Below the pieces are notes generated by a model. That model saw only the letters and a program-made list of their open reading frames with translations. It ran no database searches and was not told the origin of the DNA. This document shows, in pieces, positions 18,681-27,155 of a stretch of 27,208 nucleotides of DNA (its first letter is position 1; each line of letters opens with the position of its first letter). Location of the stretch: the NCBI GenBank assembly GCA_001247695.2, contig LGRX02027693.1, forward strand, positions 1 through 27,208, given 5' to 3'. Position numbers and translations under genes: made by a program. Origin of the DNA: Cymbomonas tetramitiformis. Lineage: Eukaryota > Chlorophyta > Pyramimonadophyceae > Pyramimonadales > Pyramimonadaceae.

Positions 18681-21546
18681 TCACAGAAGTGCCAACAACC
18701 GCTCATGCTCCCTCAAGGGTAGCATGTGCACATCCCCCCTCTTAACTAGGCGAACATCACATGCTAGTACGGCTTCACACGGAATTAAGCACTTCTTGCT
18801 AGTATCTAAGGTGTATGTATCTCGCACGTTTGGATCCGCCCACTCAAAGTATCTCCCCGAAATCACCGAGTCTCCAGGAGCAAATGTCTGTCTATAGTCA
18901 TCACGGCGGATCCTCCCGCCGACCTCCGTGACACCAGACAGCGCCTTCACCAAGTAGTAGGCATGGGATGCGTCCGTAGGATCCTTCTTCACCGCCATGA
19001 TGCTACCACGCCGCACGGCTACACTCACACCCGCCGCATACTCCTCCACCATGCCGCGAATCCTCCCGGCGGCCGCGCCCGTAGCCGGCCGCAACTCCAC
19101 ATCTCTCCACGCATCCACGTGGGACGTCTCCAAGCATCCCTCCGAGTCCGGAATGGAGCGCACACACTCCGCATAACAATGCACACAATAGCATGTACGC
19201 TCACGCACCATCAACTTCCCCTCGCCCTCCCCCCTTACAGAATGCAAGCGCTGCGTCCCATCCACCGCCTGGTATGCTGCACTAGCATTGCGATCCACCG
19301 CATGCAATCCTCCCGCCTCCTCGTGCAGTGCGTCCTCTGGTACCAAGTAAAAAAACCGTTGATTGAAGCTTGCTCTTGCCTTGGCGTAACTGCTATCCGC
19401 ACGTCGGCTCAATCTCTCGCAACAGAACGCATGCAGGTCTGCAGCGCAATTGATGCGGGCATACCACGTGTCACCCTCTGATATGACGGCCACCGCCGCT
19501 GCGTGCTTCGTTGACATGCGCCCCCGCCCCATCCTGCTCCCCCTTGGCATGCGCCGTCTCAAAGAAGTTCCGTTGGCAAGGTACACCTAATGACCACTCG
19601 TATTTGCTGTTCGCCACATCTGCAAACCCTGCCGCGCACTTATTTTGTCCCGCACAGGCATCTGCCCACTCGTGGATAAACAAGGGCTTTGCGATCCCCC
19701 GCCCGATGAAGTAGTCTCTGATGATCAACTCCCGCATGTACTGAATGAAGCGGTGATCGTGCTTCCGGTCATCGCTCAGCAAGTACACGCAATCCTTCAC
19801 CAGCACCGGGTTCTCCGCGGTTGATTCCACCCCATCCACGGCGATACACGCATGTCTCCACACCACACAGACTAATATGGTCGCCTGCTTCACTACCCAA
19901 TGCAGACTTTGCACTTCTCGAGGAATGTTCAATGAATGATTCTCCGAGAAGTCAAACAAGAACACCGCATGTCCCAGTGGCAAATCCCTCACGCACGTCT
20001 GAAACTGCCGCTGCTGGTGTAATGCCACGAAAGTGTGATATGCATATGGCCGCAGAAACGCGCAATCCCCGCAGCCTTCCAACTTCTTCCACGCCCATGC
20101 CTCCGGTTGCCCTGCGGTCGCGCTATTCACTAAGAAGTTCCCCTTGCACTGACAGTTTGGCGAAGCCCCCGGCTCGTGCCCCAGCAACAGCGCCCGCAAC
20201 TTGGCGATCAAGGCGGCCAGCTTCGTCTTCTTCTGCACAAACTGCAGTCGCCAAATCTCCTTACCATCCTCGTCCATCTGCCCTGTGCCGCAAGTCTCAT
20301 AACAAGACCACTGCACTTGCGCCTCATGCTGCACCTCACTGTCACACACTTTGAAGTTGGCCAAGCCGCCACACTTCTCGCACCCTCCTCTCAAGCACTC
20401 CATGGCATGCTTATCCCCCACCCGCGGACACAACAAGCCCTCGGCGAAAGTTGATGTCGACCTCCCCGCCTTTGCAATAGTGCAAAGCATTCCCGTGTTC
20501 CCCACCGCCTTTCGCCTATGCTCAGGTGTCCTTCGAACCCGTGGGCAACATGTCGCCGAAGTGCACGCACATGGTGAATGCACCGCCTCTCGGGCCTTCT
20601 CAAAGCCCTCAAGGATCATTCTCATGTCTTCGTGGTACCTACAACAACAAGATATGTTGTCCTTCCTTCGCAGCCGCACAACATTGTGCGGCTTGCACAC
20701 CCCTTGCTTCTCAAAGGAACGTTGCCCAATCTTGAGAGCGGTGTACTTGGCTTGAAACCTCCTATATATTACTAGTTGAGAGGCTTCCAACCAATGTTTG
20801 CTCACGAACTCCCTCGGTGTTCTCAAAGCACCGGTGTTGGGGTCACGTGCCAACACGACGTCCTTTTTGCAAGGACTAACTCGAGTGTTGTCCGGGTGCA
20901 ACCAAAAGCTCTAATAAGAGCACAAGTCGCCATTGTCAAGCATCGGGTAGACAATCTCCGTTCCGCAAGCATCACGCCCTCCCAAAGGCCACGACGCCCT
21001 CTCTCCGCAGTTGCCATGTGTGCCCCCTCCCTCAAGTTTGCATTTTCAACCACCCCAAGCGTTCCAACGCGTTGATGCACACCAAGCATCGTGCAAGCCG
21101 TACGCACCAAGTTATCCTCGCCCAAGTTGCTCCCAAATGCCGCAGCCGCTATCCCCCTCGTTAGACTAACGTTCGCACGTGTGTTTCGTCGTGCTAAGCG
21201 TGATAACGCGTCCCTCAAATTCGCCACAACACAATTCTTCACCGTCTCCACGCGCCGGTCACCTAACGACACCAATGCCGCTTTGCACTCCTTGTGCACC
21301 TCCGAACTTAAGCCCGCCGGAAGGGACTCGATATACGCCCTCACCGCACCCGCAATGCGGTGCAAGGGCTTCTCCCAAATGCCGTTCGCATCTTCTCGAT
21401 CCACCAACCCTTATTCCCGCGCGTCAACTCCTCAAAACCTTCACTTACTTGCGGCAATTGACCTCAAGGACGTTCGTGCGTTTCCTCATCTCCAAAACGA
21501 CGACGACTTCAGCGCCCACCCTCTCCAAATAATTTTCCGCTTCCAT
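18681..21546 (-). pseudogene. DDE-like DNA-transposon transposase, broken by frameshifts
   Basis: Consecutive minus-strand frames belong to one protein. First comes an ATG at 21546 with 33 codons, then a frame from 21407 to about 20890 (N-terminal helical region). The next frame runs from about 20900 to 19505 (476 codons) and the last from about 19505 to 18681. The middle part has HPDNTRVSPCKKDVV, a Cys-rich CCCRYH finger, FLFDFSENHS (Asp at about 317), LLSDDRKHD (about 376-382), HEWADACAGQNK (Asp at about 414) and NFFETAHAKGEQDG. I know this pattern from many unnamed eukaryotic transposon proteins but cannot assign a superfamily. The last part has a CxxC cluster and a beta-rich C-terminal domain. 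Junctions lie near 21445-21411, 20890 and 19505. Terminal repeats were not identified. Confidence 0.7.
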
Positions 21547-21739
21547 TTTTCTTCTTGAAAAAATGGTAAGTGGATATTTATTTTTCTTCTCCTTGTTTTA
21601 TTAGTTTCTCCTGTTGTAATTTCTCTACAGTTTGATATGCGCCTTGCTCGCTCTCTGCGTTTTAGCAGAGAGAGTGAGTGCGCTACCTTTTTACTAACGA
21701 ATCCCAGTTGGCGCTAAGAGCCACTGGAAGCCCCTTTAG
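21547..21739 (+). promoter_or_regulatory. Divergent intergenic region with splice-like and hairpin signals
   Basis: Only about 190 bp separate the transposase ATG (minus) from the open plus frame. On the plus strand, ATG at 21563 is followed at once by GTAAGT (21566) and later by TTTCTCTACAG (ending 21630), a possible 65-nt intron. A GTGAGT (21674) and a consensus-like TACTAAC branch motif (about 21692) with CCCAG (21707) follow. Inverted repeats: CTCGCTCTCTGC/GCAGAGAGAGTGAG (about 21647-21680) and CCCCTTTAGGGG (21731-21742). These suggest a spliced leader for the downstream gene, but exons cannot be fixed. Confidence 0.4.
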
Positions 21740-24700
21740 GGGAGAAAAAACTTAACGATTACTGAACAACAAAATTACGCTGACTTAACAACTGAAATTG
21801 CTAGAGATCTTCAGCCCATCTGTGTTGCGCTTGCCATTGCGTTCTCCATTTTAAACGTTCGCCCTAAAGGGCGAAGGGAATATGTGCCCATTCTTCTTTG
21901 CGCTGATATATGGGTTGGGGGAAGAATCAATCAGTCAATCTCACCAGAAAGCGTCTTGCGCACGAGCATTGTTGACAGCAGTGCAAAGGCGCGTCTGATC
22001 CTCTCAGGTTTCGCGTCATTAAAACTCTCCACCTCTCACCCTATGCCATCGGATAATTTAAACTGCGTCAACGAGTTTCCCCCTTCCAAGTGCTGTTACC
22101 ATTGTGTTGTGAGTAAAACAATTACGAGAGAACATCTCAAAAACAGATTGACGCCCCCTGTTTTATTTGTACTTGATAACAACTCTTCAACGAGCTGCTT
22201 GCTAATTGAACTGCCTGAAAACTGTAAAATTTCGCACCTAGAGTGTGAAATTACAGCCGATCCTCACTCCTTTTTTCTTGTAGAGGCATTAGAAAGTGTT
22301 GACTCGAGTCGTGTTTTTAATTGTTGCAATCGTTGCGTAAAGAGAGGAGGAAGCGCTCTGGTTACTTTTTCAGAGAACTTAAACCGCGACGACGAGCTGC
22401 GCTTTGTAATTTGCTTTTTCCATTGCACACAGGGAGGAAAGTACACGAGTGTACATCTCGTAAACATACTGACGCTTACTGCTCAGTTTTCACTTGAATT
22501 CTCTCCCTCAAAGAGCTGTTTGTTAATTGCGTTTTCAGAATTCTGTGTAATTTTGCACCCAGAGTGTAAAATTATAACCGATCCTTTCTCCTTTTCTCTT
22601 GCAGAAGCATTAGAGCGTGTTAACGTGAACCTTGCCTTTAATTGCTGCTTTCTTTGTGGAAACAGAAGAGTGAGCTCAATAGAATTCCCCAGCGACAAGA
22701 CTTGCATCAAAACTAAATTGACTAAGAGGCGAGTGGGCATAAACGCCCAAACAAATTGTGCAAATTTGCTCACAGGGGGGGATAGTTATGTTGACGCCTT
22801 TGCCATTGCGTACACCGAGGACCTTCGTTACAGTGGGAGCACGTACATCAGGAGCGTCCTGCTTGCGGAGCGTGAGGACCGCCCCCATCCCACGCGTGAC
22901 GCATTCGTGAAAAAGGACCTGACCAAGGCGTTTCTCTACGCCTTGACACTCACGGAGACAGGTAATTGCTCCGATCCTTACTGTGTTACCCTCCTGAATA
23001 CTTGCTGCCTCACGAAAAACTTGTCATTGAAACTTACGACATCGCATAAGAGTGTTATTTGCACGCCCATTGCGAGTAATCTCTTATGCTCTCTCTCAAT
23101 CACACGTGCGCCCGATCTAGCTAACAAGTTTTGCAGGTTGGCGCATCGTGGCAAAGCATTGAAACCACATAAACCACGGACAACTTGCTTCAACATTCTT
23201 GCCCATTACGAACACTCTAGTATGGTTAATATGCACCCGTGTGAAAGATTAATCCTACGTGCGCCCAATTTAGTTAACAAGTTGTGTAGGTTGGCGCATC
23301 GTGGCAGAGCATTGCAGTTTGTTTACTCACTGGCAGTATACTTTATCATTCTTGCATACACTAAGCATCCTTGTACGGAAAGAGTCTACAAACTTAAAAG
23401 CTCAATCACACGTGAGCTCATTCTAGTAAACAAGTTCTGTAGGACGGAGCATTGTGGCAGAGCATTGAAACTAGATAACCCACAAACAATCTGCTTAAAC
23501 AACCCTGCTTATTTTAAGCATTGTTTTATGGTTAAAATACACACGTGTGAAAGCCATAACCCACGTACGCCCAATCCAGTTAACAAGTTTGGCAGGTTGG
23601 TGCATCGTGGCAGAGCACCGCAGCCCGTTTACTCACGGGTAGTATGCTTTATAATTCTTGTTCACTCTAAGCATTCTTGTACGGACCGATTACACAAAGT
23701 TGAAAACTCAATCACTCGTGAGCTCATTCTAGTAAACAAGTTCTGTAGGTCGGAGCATCGTGGCGGAGCAATAAAGCCTGACAGCTTACTGCCTGTCTGT
23801 TTTATCAATCTAGTTTACTATAAACACTTAGGTAAGGACAGATCCGTTAAAACTGCAAACTTAATCACACGTGAGCCCAATCCTGTTAACAGGTTTTGCA
23901 GGTTGGAGCATCGGTGTAGAGCATTGCAATTAAACCACTCACTGCTAGATTGCTTTATTATCAAACTAGTTCAGCATAAACACTTATGCACGGACATATT
24001 ACTTGCAAGTCAAAGCTCAAATACATGTGAGCTCAAACTCGTTTTACAAGTTCGGTCGGCTGAGCACTGGGGCAGAAAAATGAAACAAGAAAACTCACTG
24101 ATAGTGTGCTCTATCAGTCTTGTTCATTATAACCACTCAGGTACGGCTGAAATACAAAAAATTGAAAGCTCAAACACATGTGAGCCAAATATAGTTAACA
24201 AGTTCTGCGGGTTGGAGCAACTATGCAGAACATTGCACTTTGTCAACACACTGGCACTCTACCTTATTAATCTTGTTTATTACAAGCACCCAAGCACGGT
24301 TAAATTACATAAAAGTGAAAGCTCAATCACACGTGTGCCCAAACTAGATAAAAAGTCTTGCAGCCCAGAGCACCGTGGCAGAATTTCACACCTAGACCGC
24401 CTTCCGTTGGTCCGCTTGGTATCTATCTGTATAGGAATAGACCGCACCATAAACTCTGAAAGACCTATCCTCCCTAGGACGGAGAACCCGCATAGGGAGG
24501 AAAGTTATCACGCTCTTCCAGCACAAAGAAGTGAGCCCTATGGCAGAGTATCTGAGTCGGGCCGAAACTACACGGCACCTATCACTAACCCAGTCTGTTT
24601 CACCTCTCTCCTAACAGTGAAAATTCACGGAGATGAAATTGTTATCATCTTATTGTTACAAAAAGTTCGACTTTGCGGTAGAGAAATTTTCCCGTGGCTT

Positions 24701-25342
24701 ACTCACAGAGTCATTCAAGTCAGCACTATTTGTCTTTCCCTATTTTTGACGGTGAGACTTAAAGCCCTCTACTATACGCATACCCTGTCACTTTCCATCA
24801 GGGACTTGTATCTTTCTCATAAAGTTAATAAACACTCACCAAATTTTCCTACGACCAGCTCCCAATGTTTAAATAAATACAGTGGAATCAGATTGGAAAC
24901 CGAACCAGAGAGAGGAACTGAAGTTCTTGTTTGCGCAGGGGTACTCCGTACGGGCCGAAACCCCGTCGGTGGCCTTATGATTGCCATCGAGGACACCCGC
25001 GAGCGGGAGCTGGAGTTTGCCCTGGTCAGGCACTCCATACAGCCTGAGTATCTGGAGGCCTTTGCTATGTGGTCGATTGAGGAGACTCGTTTTTCTGACT
25101 TTGCACTAGACCACATCACGCATTACCCCCTACCTACAGTGGTAACACCCCTCCCTCACCAAACTTCTCATGTCACCTTTAAACATGCATTATCTGCTTA
25201 CACTAGAGGATGCCCAACGCGGAGACTGCCTGACACCTTTTCTTGTAAACTCACGCACGCACAAACTCACAGAAGTGAATATAACTTACAAAACCGGGAG
25301 GAACTATGTGGGCACCCTGCCTCTAGTGTTTATACCCATTAG
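21740..25342 (+). CDS. Unknown protein: giant open frame with Cys/His-rich tandem repeats
   Basis: The frame has no stop from 21740 (just after TAG) to 25342, 1200 codons. It has no ATG until 22043, so the start is probably on an upstream exon. Counting from codon 21884: residues 1-41 look ordinary; 71-284 are two 107-residue repeats; 298-359 are charged and GC-rich; 405-about 845 are nine 51-residue repeats with conserved NKFCRxxHRGRAL and Cys-Phe-Ile...Lys-His...Cys. From about 1010 the frame is again charged and GC-rich. The repeat segments 22008-22775 and 22962-24938 begin GT, end AG, are multiples of three, and both lie in phase 1. They could therefore be stop-free introns or coding insertions. 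Near 25142-25208 coding passes to another frame. No family recognised, no signal peptide seen. Confidence 0.6.
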   Translation, partial: GRKNLTITEQQNYADLTTEIARDLQPICVALAIAFSILNVRPKGRREYVPILLCADIWVGGRINQSISPESVLRTSIVDSSAKARLILSGFASLKLSTSHPMPSDNLNCVNEFPPSKCCYHCVVSKTITREHLKNRLTPPVLFVLDNNSSTSCLLIELPENCKISHLECEITADPHSFFLVEALESVDSSRVFNCCNRCVKRGGSALVTFSENLNRDDELRFVICFFHCTQGGKYTSVHLVNILTLTAQFSLEFSPSKSCLLIAFSEFCVILHPECKIITDPFSFSLAEALERVNVNLAFNCCFLCGNRRVSSIEFPSDKTCIKTKLTKRRVGINAQTNCANLLTGGDSYVDAFAIAYTEDLRYSGSTYIRSVLLAEREDRPHPTRDAFVKKDLTKAFLYALTLTETGNCSDPYCVTLLNTCCLTKNLSLKLTTSHKSVICTPIASNLLCSLSITRAPDLANKFCRLAHRGKALKPHKPRTTCFNILAHYEHSSMVNMHPCERLILRAPNLVNKLCRLAHRGRALQFVYSLAVYFIILAYTKHPCTERVYKLKSSITRELILVNKFCRTEHCGRALKLDNPQTICLNNPAYFKHCFMVKIHTCESHNPRTPNPVNKFGRLVHRGRAPQPVYSRVVCFIILVHSKHSCTDRLHKVENSITRELILVNKFCRSEHRGGAIKPDSLLPVCFINLVYYKHLGKDRSVKTANLITREPNPVNRFCRLEHRCRALQLNHSLLDCFIIKLVQHKHLCTDILLASQSSNTCELKLVLQVRSAEHWGRKMKQENSLIVCSISLVHYNHSGTAEIQKIESSNTCEPNIVNKFCGLEQLCRTLHFVNTLALYLINLVYYKHPSTVKLHKSESSITRVPKLDKKSCSPEHRGRISHLDRLPLVRLVSICIGIDRTINSERPILPRTENPHREESYHALPAQRSEPYGRVSESGRNYTAPITNPVCFTSLLTVKIHGDEIVIILLLQKVRLCGREIFPWLTHRVIQVSTICLSLFLTVRLKALYYTHTLSLSIRDLYLSHKVNKHSPNFPTTSSQCLNKYSGIRLETEPERGTEVLVCAGVLRTGRNPVGGLMIAIEDTRERELEFALVRHSIQPEYLEAFAMWSIEETRFSDFALDHITHYPLPTVVTPLPHQTSHVTFKHALSAYTRGCPTRRLPDTFSCKLTHAQTHRSEYNLQNREELCGHPASSVYTH
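21858..21875. repeat. Perfect 7-bp inverted repeat
   Basis: TTCGCCCTAAAGGGCGAA forms a 7-bp stem with a 4-nt loop inside the open frame. It echoes the nearby CCCCTTTAGGGG. Confidence 0.7.
22094..22735 (+). repeat. Two tandem 321-bp (107-codon) coding repeats
   Basis: Landmarks recur exactly 107 residues apart: a Tyr/Phe-His-Cys block, SCLLI, HxEC, DPxSFxLxEALExV and FNCCxxC. Each unit carries about nine Cys. At DNA level each unit also contains a long pyrimidine run ending in TTGTAG or TTGCAG before the EALE codons, which mimics a 3' splice site. Confidence 0.85.
23096..24475 (+). repeat. Nine tandem 153-bp (51-codon) coding repeats
   Basis: Units start near 23096, 23249, 23402, 23555, 23708, 23861, 24017, 24170 and 24323, all 51 codons apart except one of 52. 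The DNA core is GTTAACAAGTTCTGCAGGTTG-like. Units 1 and 3 share one subtype (Met-Val...His-x-Cys-Glu) and 2 and 4 another (Cys-Thr-Glu/Asp-Arg), pointing to a two-unit higher-order repeat. Later units are more divergent, and the last is degraded. No unit carries a stop in this frame, while the other frames have stops at normal density. Confidence 0.9.
25142..25208 (+). other. Possible 67-nt intron joining the two large frames
   Basis: Begins GTAACA after CTACAGTG and ends TTACACTAGAG, pyrimidine-rich in the middle. Removing it keeps frame. A competing AG lies 2 nt upstream, and a plain frameshift is the alternative. Confidence 0.45.
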
Positions 25343-27155
25343 AAACCTGAATGAAGGGGGGTGGTTGATGCCGATGCAGAGACGCACCACATCAGAGGGG
25401 GCTATCCAGCCTCCTGCTACAGCCAGGCAGGGGACACTTTCTGATGGTGTCTCCCCCATACAGCCACCCCAGAGGAGGAGGAGCTCTGGTGATCACACGG
25501 GACTACCTACGGCGAGTATGGGCCAGATGCCGATCACCAGAGGAGTGGAGAGGCTGATTCAGGAGACTGAGGACGGGATCATCCGTGATATGGCCACCTC
25601 AGAGGTGCTAGCACATGCGGGACAGGCTCCAGCGAGTTCAGTTCAGCAGGGAGCTGCTGGTCAGGAGGCAGGACACTCACCTCAGAGCCTTCTCACGGGA
25701 CCGGCTTTCTCAGGTCAGTCAGGGCCCGTCCCTGCCCGCCCTCCTATGCCAGCCCCCCCTACCCTGCCTCAGCAGCCAGCCTCCCAGCAGCCTCGGCCCC
25801 AGCCTCCTCAGCAGCCACGCCCAGAGGCCATCTTACAGTCTCAGACTCAGTTTCAGCCCCAGCTTCAGCCCCAGCTTCAGCCACAGCCTGTTCAGCAGCA
25901 GCAGTCACATCACCAGGCTCAGTCCCTTCTGCAGCAGCAGCCTCAGCCACCGCGGCAGCAGCCACCGCTGCACTCATTTCCGCAGCAGCAGCCTCTTCCT
26001 CATTCGCAGCCTCAGCCTTTCCTGCATCACCAGCCCCAGCCTCAGCCACAGCCACAGCCCTTTGGGCTGACCCAGCATCAGGCTCAGCATGGATTACTTC
26101 CAGTTCCCCCTCTAGGCCTGCACGTCACCGAGGAGGAGGATCACGAGGAGGACAGCGGTGACAGGATCAGGAGGATGGAGCCGGGAGCCTCCCTCGACCC
26201 AGGAGCTTTAGCGGCAGCGTATCTTAGCCTAGCTCAGCAGCATGACGAGGGAGTGACGCACCAGCCTATCTCGTCCTCTGAGAGGACCGCTATCAGGGTC
26301 TACAGGCTTGGATGTGCCTGCCCAGAGCCCTTCACATCGGATGAGAGCACCTCGATCATTAGGGAGATACGGAGGGCAGTGTCCTCGGTTACGGACCTAC
26401 CAGCACACTACATTACGGGGGCCTCGCATTACTATGCGGGCCAGCCACGTGACCTGATTACACCATTCCTATTAGTGTGGATTCCCACTAGAGAGGCCCA
26501 GCAGGCAGCCCTCACTCGCTCCTCTATTCCGCTTGCGGGTGGCACTCTTCCTCAGGGCTACCAGCATCTTGGCCCCGACGTGGCATACAGGATTGTTCCA
26601 CACGCATTTGGTGAGCACATCAGAGTTCAGTTTGTCCAGGCCACCCCAGGAGCCCCCTTCTCTCTCTCGGCTCTAGACATGGGTACATTACTACTATCGG
26701 CCTCTGAGGTCGCCAGGAATGTGCTGGGCAGTATCATAGCACATCAGGAGCAGGTCCATCCGACCACGGGGGGCTTGAGATACATCTGCTGGTTTTCTGG
26801 GAGTCAGACATCAGTAGACATTCCAGAGCCCCGGGCTCTAGTTGATGCCGGAGGACTCTCATTTGCACTTGCCAGCACCAGACCTGACATCCTTCAGCTA
26901 GTGGCCGAGACTGCCCCAGCCTACCTCATCCCACTCAGCATCCCCGTCAGCGGACCTCTCGGTGACGCACCGCCTTGGGCGAGCGAGTGGGTGGTGAAGA
27001 TCACACACCTTGACGGCATCACCTGCGGATACGACGGTCACCTACAGGATGCACAGGGCCCCCAGGGAGGGGAGGGTCATCACTCGGGGGCATGCTGGTT
27101 GAGGAGGAGAGATCAGGAGGCTGGGGGCTATGAGAGCTGGATCAGGAGCGGGTAA
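25209..27155 (+). CDS. Unknown protein, C-terminal part: duplicated motif domain and Gln/Pro-rich linker
   Basis: The frame's first ATG is at 25170, but its likeliest beginning is a splice from 25141 (donor GTAACA) to 25209, a 67-nt intron that preserves frame with the preceding open frame. A short segment with TLPLVFIPIRN (about residues 49-59 from 25170) is echoed at 431-442 by TPFLLVWIPTRE, so a domain may be duplicated. Residues about 190-310 are a Gln/Pro-rich, probably disordered linker; an acidic patch EEEDHEED follows. The C-terminal about 250 residues look globular and contain no Gln runs. The frame stops at TAA 27153-27155, but GTAAGG there is a good 5' splice site. The next sequence is Gly-rich in another frame, so the gene may continue beyond the window. 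Family not recognised. Confidence 0.6.
   Translation, partial: DAQRGDCLTPFLVNSRTHKLTEVNITYKTGRNYVGTLPLVFIPIRNLNEGGWLMPMQRRTTSEGAIQPPATARQGTLSDGVSPIQPPQRRRSSGDHTGLPTASMGQMPITRGVERLIQETEDGIIRDMATSEVLAHAGQAPASSVQQGAAGQEAGHSPQSLLTGPAFSGQSGPVPARPPMPAPPTLPQQPASQQPRPQPPQQPRPEAILQSQTQFQPQLQPQLQPQPVQQQQSHHQAQSLLQQQPQPPRQQPPLHSFPQQQPLPHSQPQPFLHHQPQPQPQPQPFGLTQHQAQHGLLPVPPLGLHVTEEEDHEEDSGDRIRRMEPGASLDPGALAAAYLSLAQQHDEGVTHQPISSSERTAIRVYRLGCACPEPFTSDESTSIIREIRRAVSSVTDLPAHYITGASHYYAGQPRDLITPFLLVWIPTREAQQAALTRSSIPLAGGTLPQGYQHLGPDVAYRIVPHAFGEHIRVQFVQATPGAPFSLSALDMGTLLLSASEVARNVLGSIIAHQEQVHPTTGGLRYICWFSGSQTSVDIPEPRALVDAGGLSFALASTRPDILQLVAETAPAYLIPLSIPVSGPLGDAPPWASEWVVKITHLDGITCGYDGHLQDAQGPQGGEGHHSGACWLRRRDQEAGGYESWIRSG

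Noticed and set aside
19511..21558. Plus-strand frames over the transposase (up to 177 codons)
   Set aside because: Shadow frames without recognisable motifs; the minus strand carries the conserved transposase motifs in series.
21448..21560. Intron at the first transposase break (GTAAGT donor)
   Set aside because: No pyrimidine-rich acceptor at a useful distance; an ordinary frameshift fits better, so it was not annotated.
22264..23196. Minus-strand frames opposite the giant frame
   Set aside because: Short and repetitive because the plus strand is repetitive; none spans more than one repeat segment.
25759..26055. Minus-strand Ala/Glu-rich frame of 98 codons
   Set aside because: It is the complement of the CAG/CCT-rich Gln/Pro linker; low complexity explains its openness.
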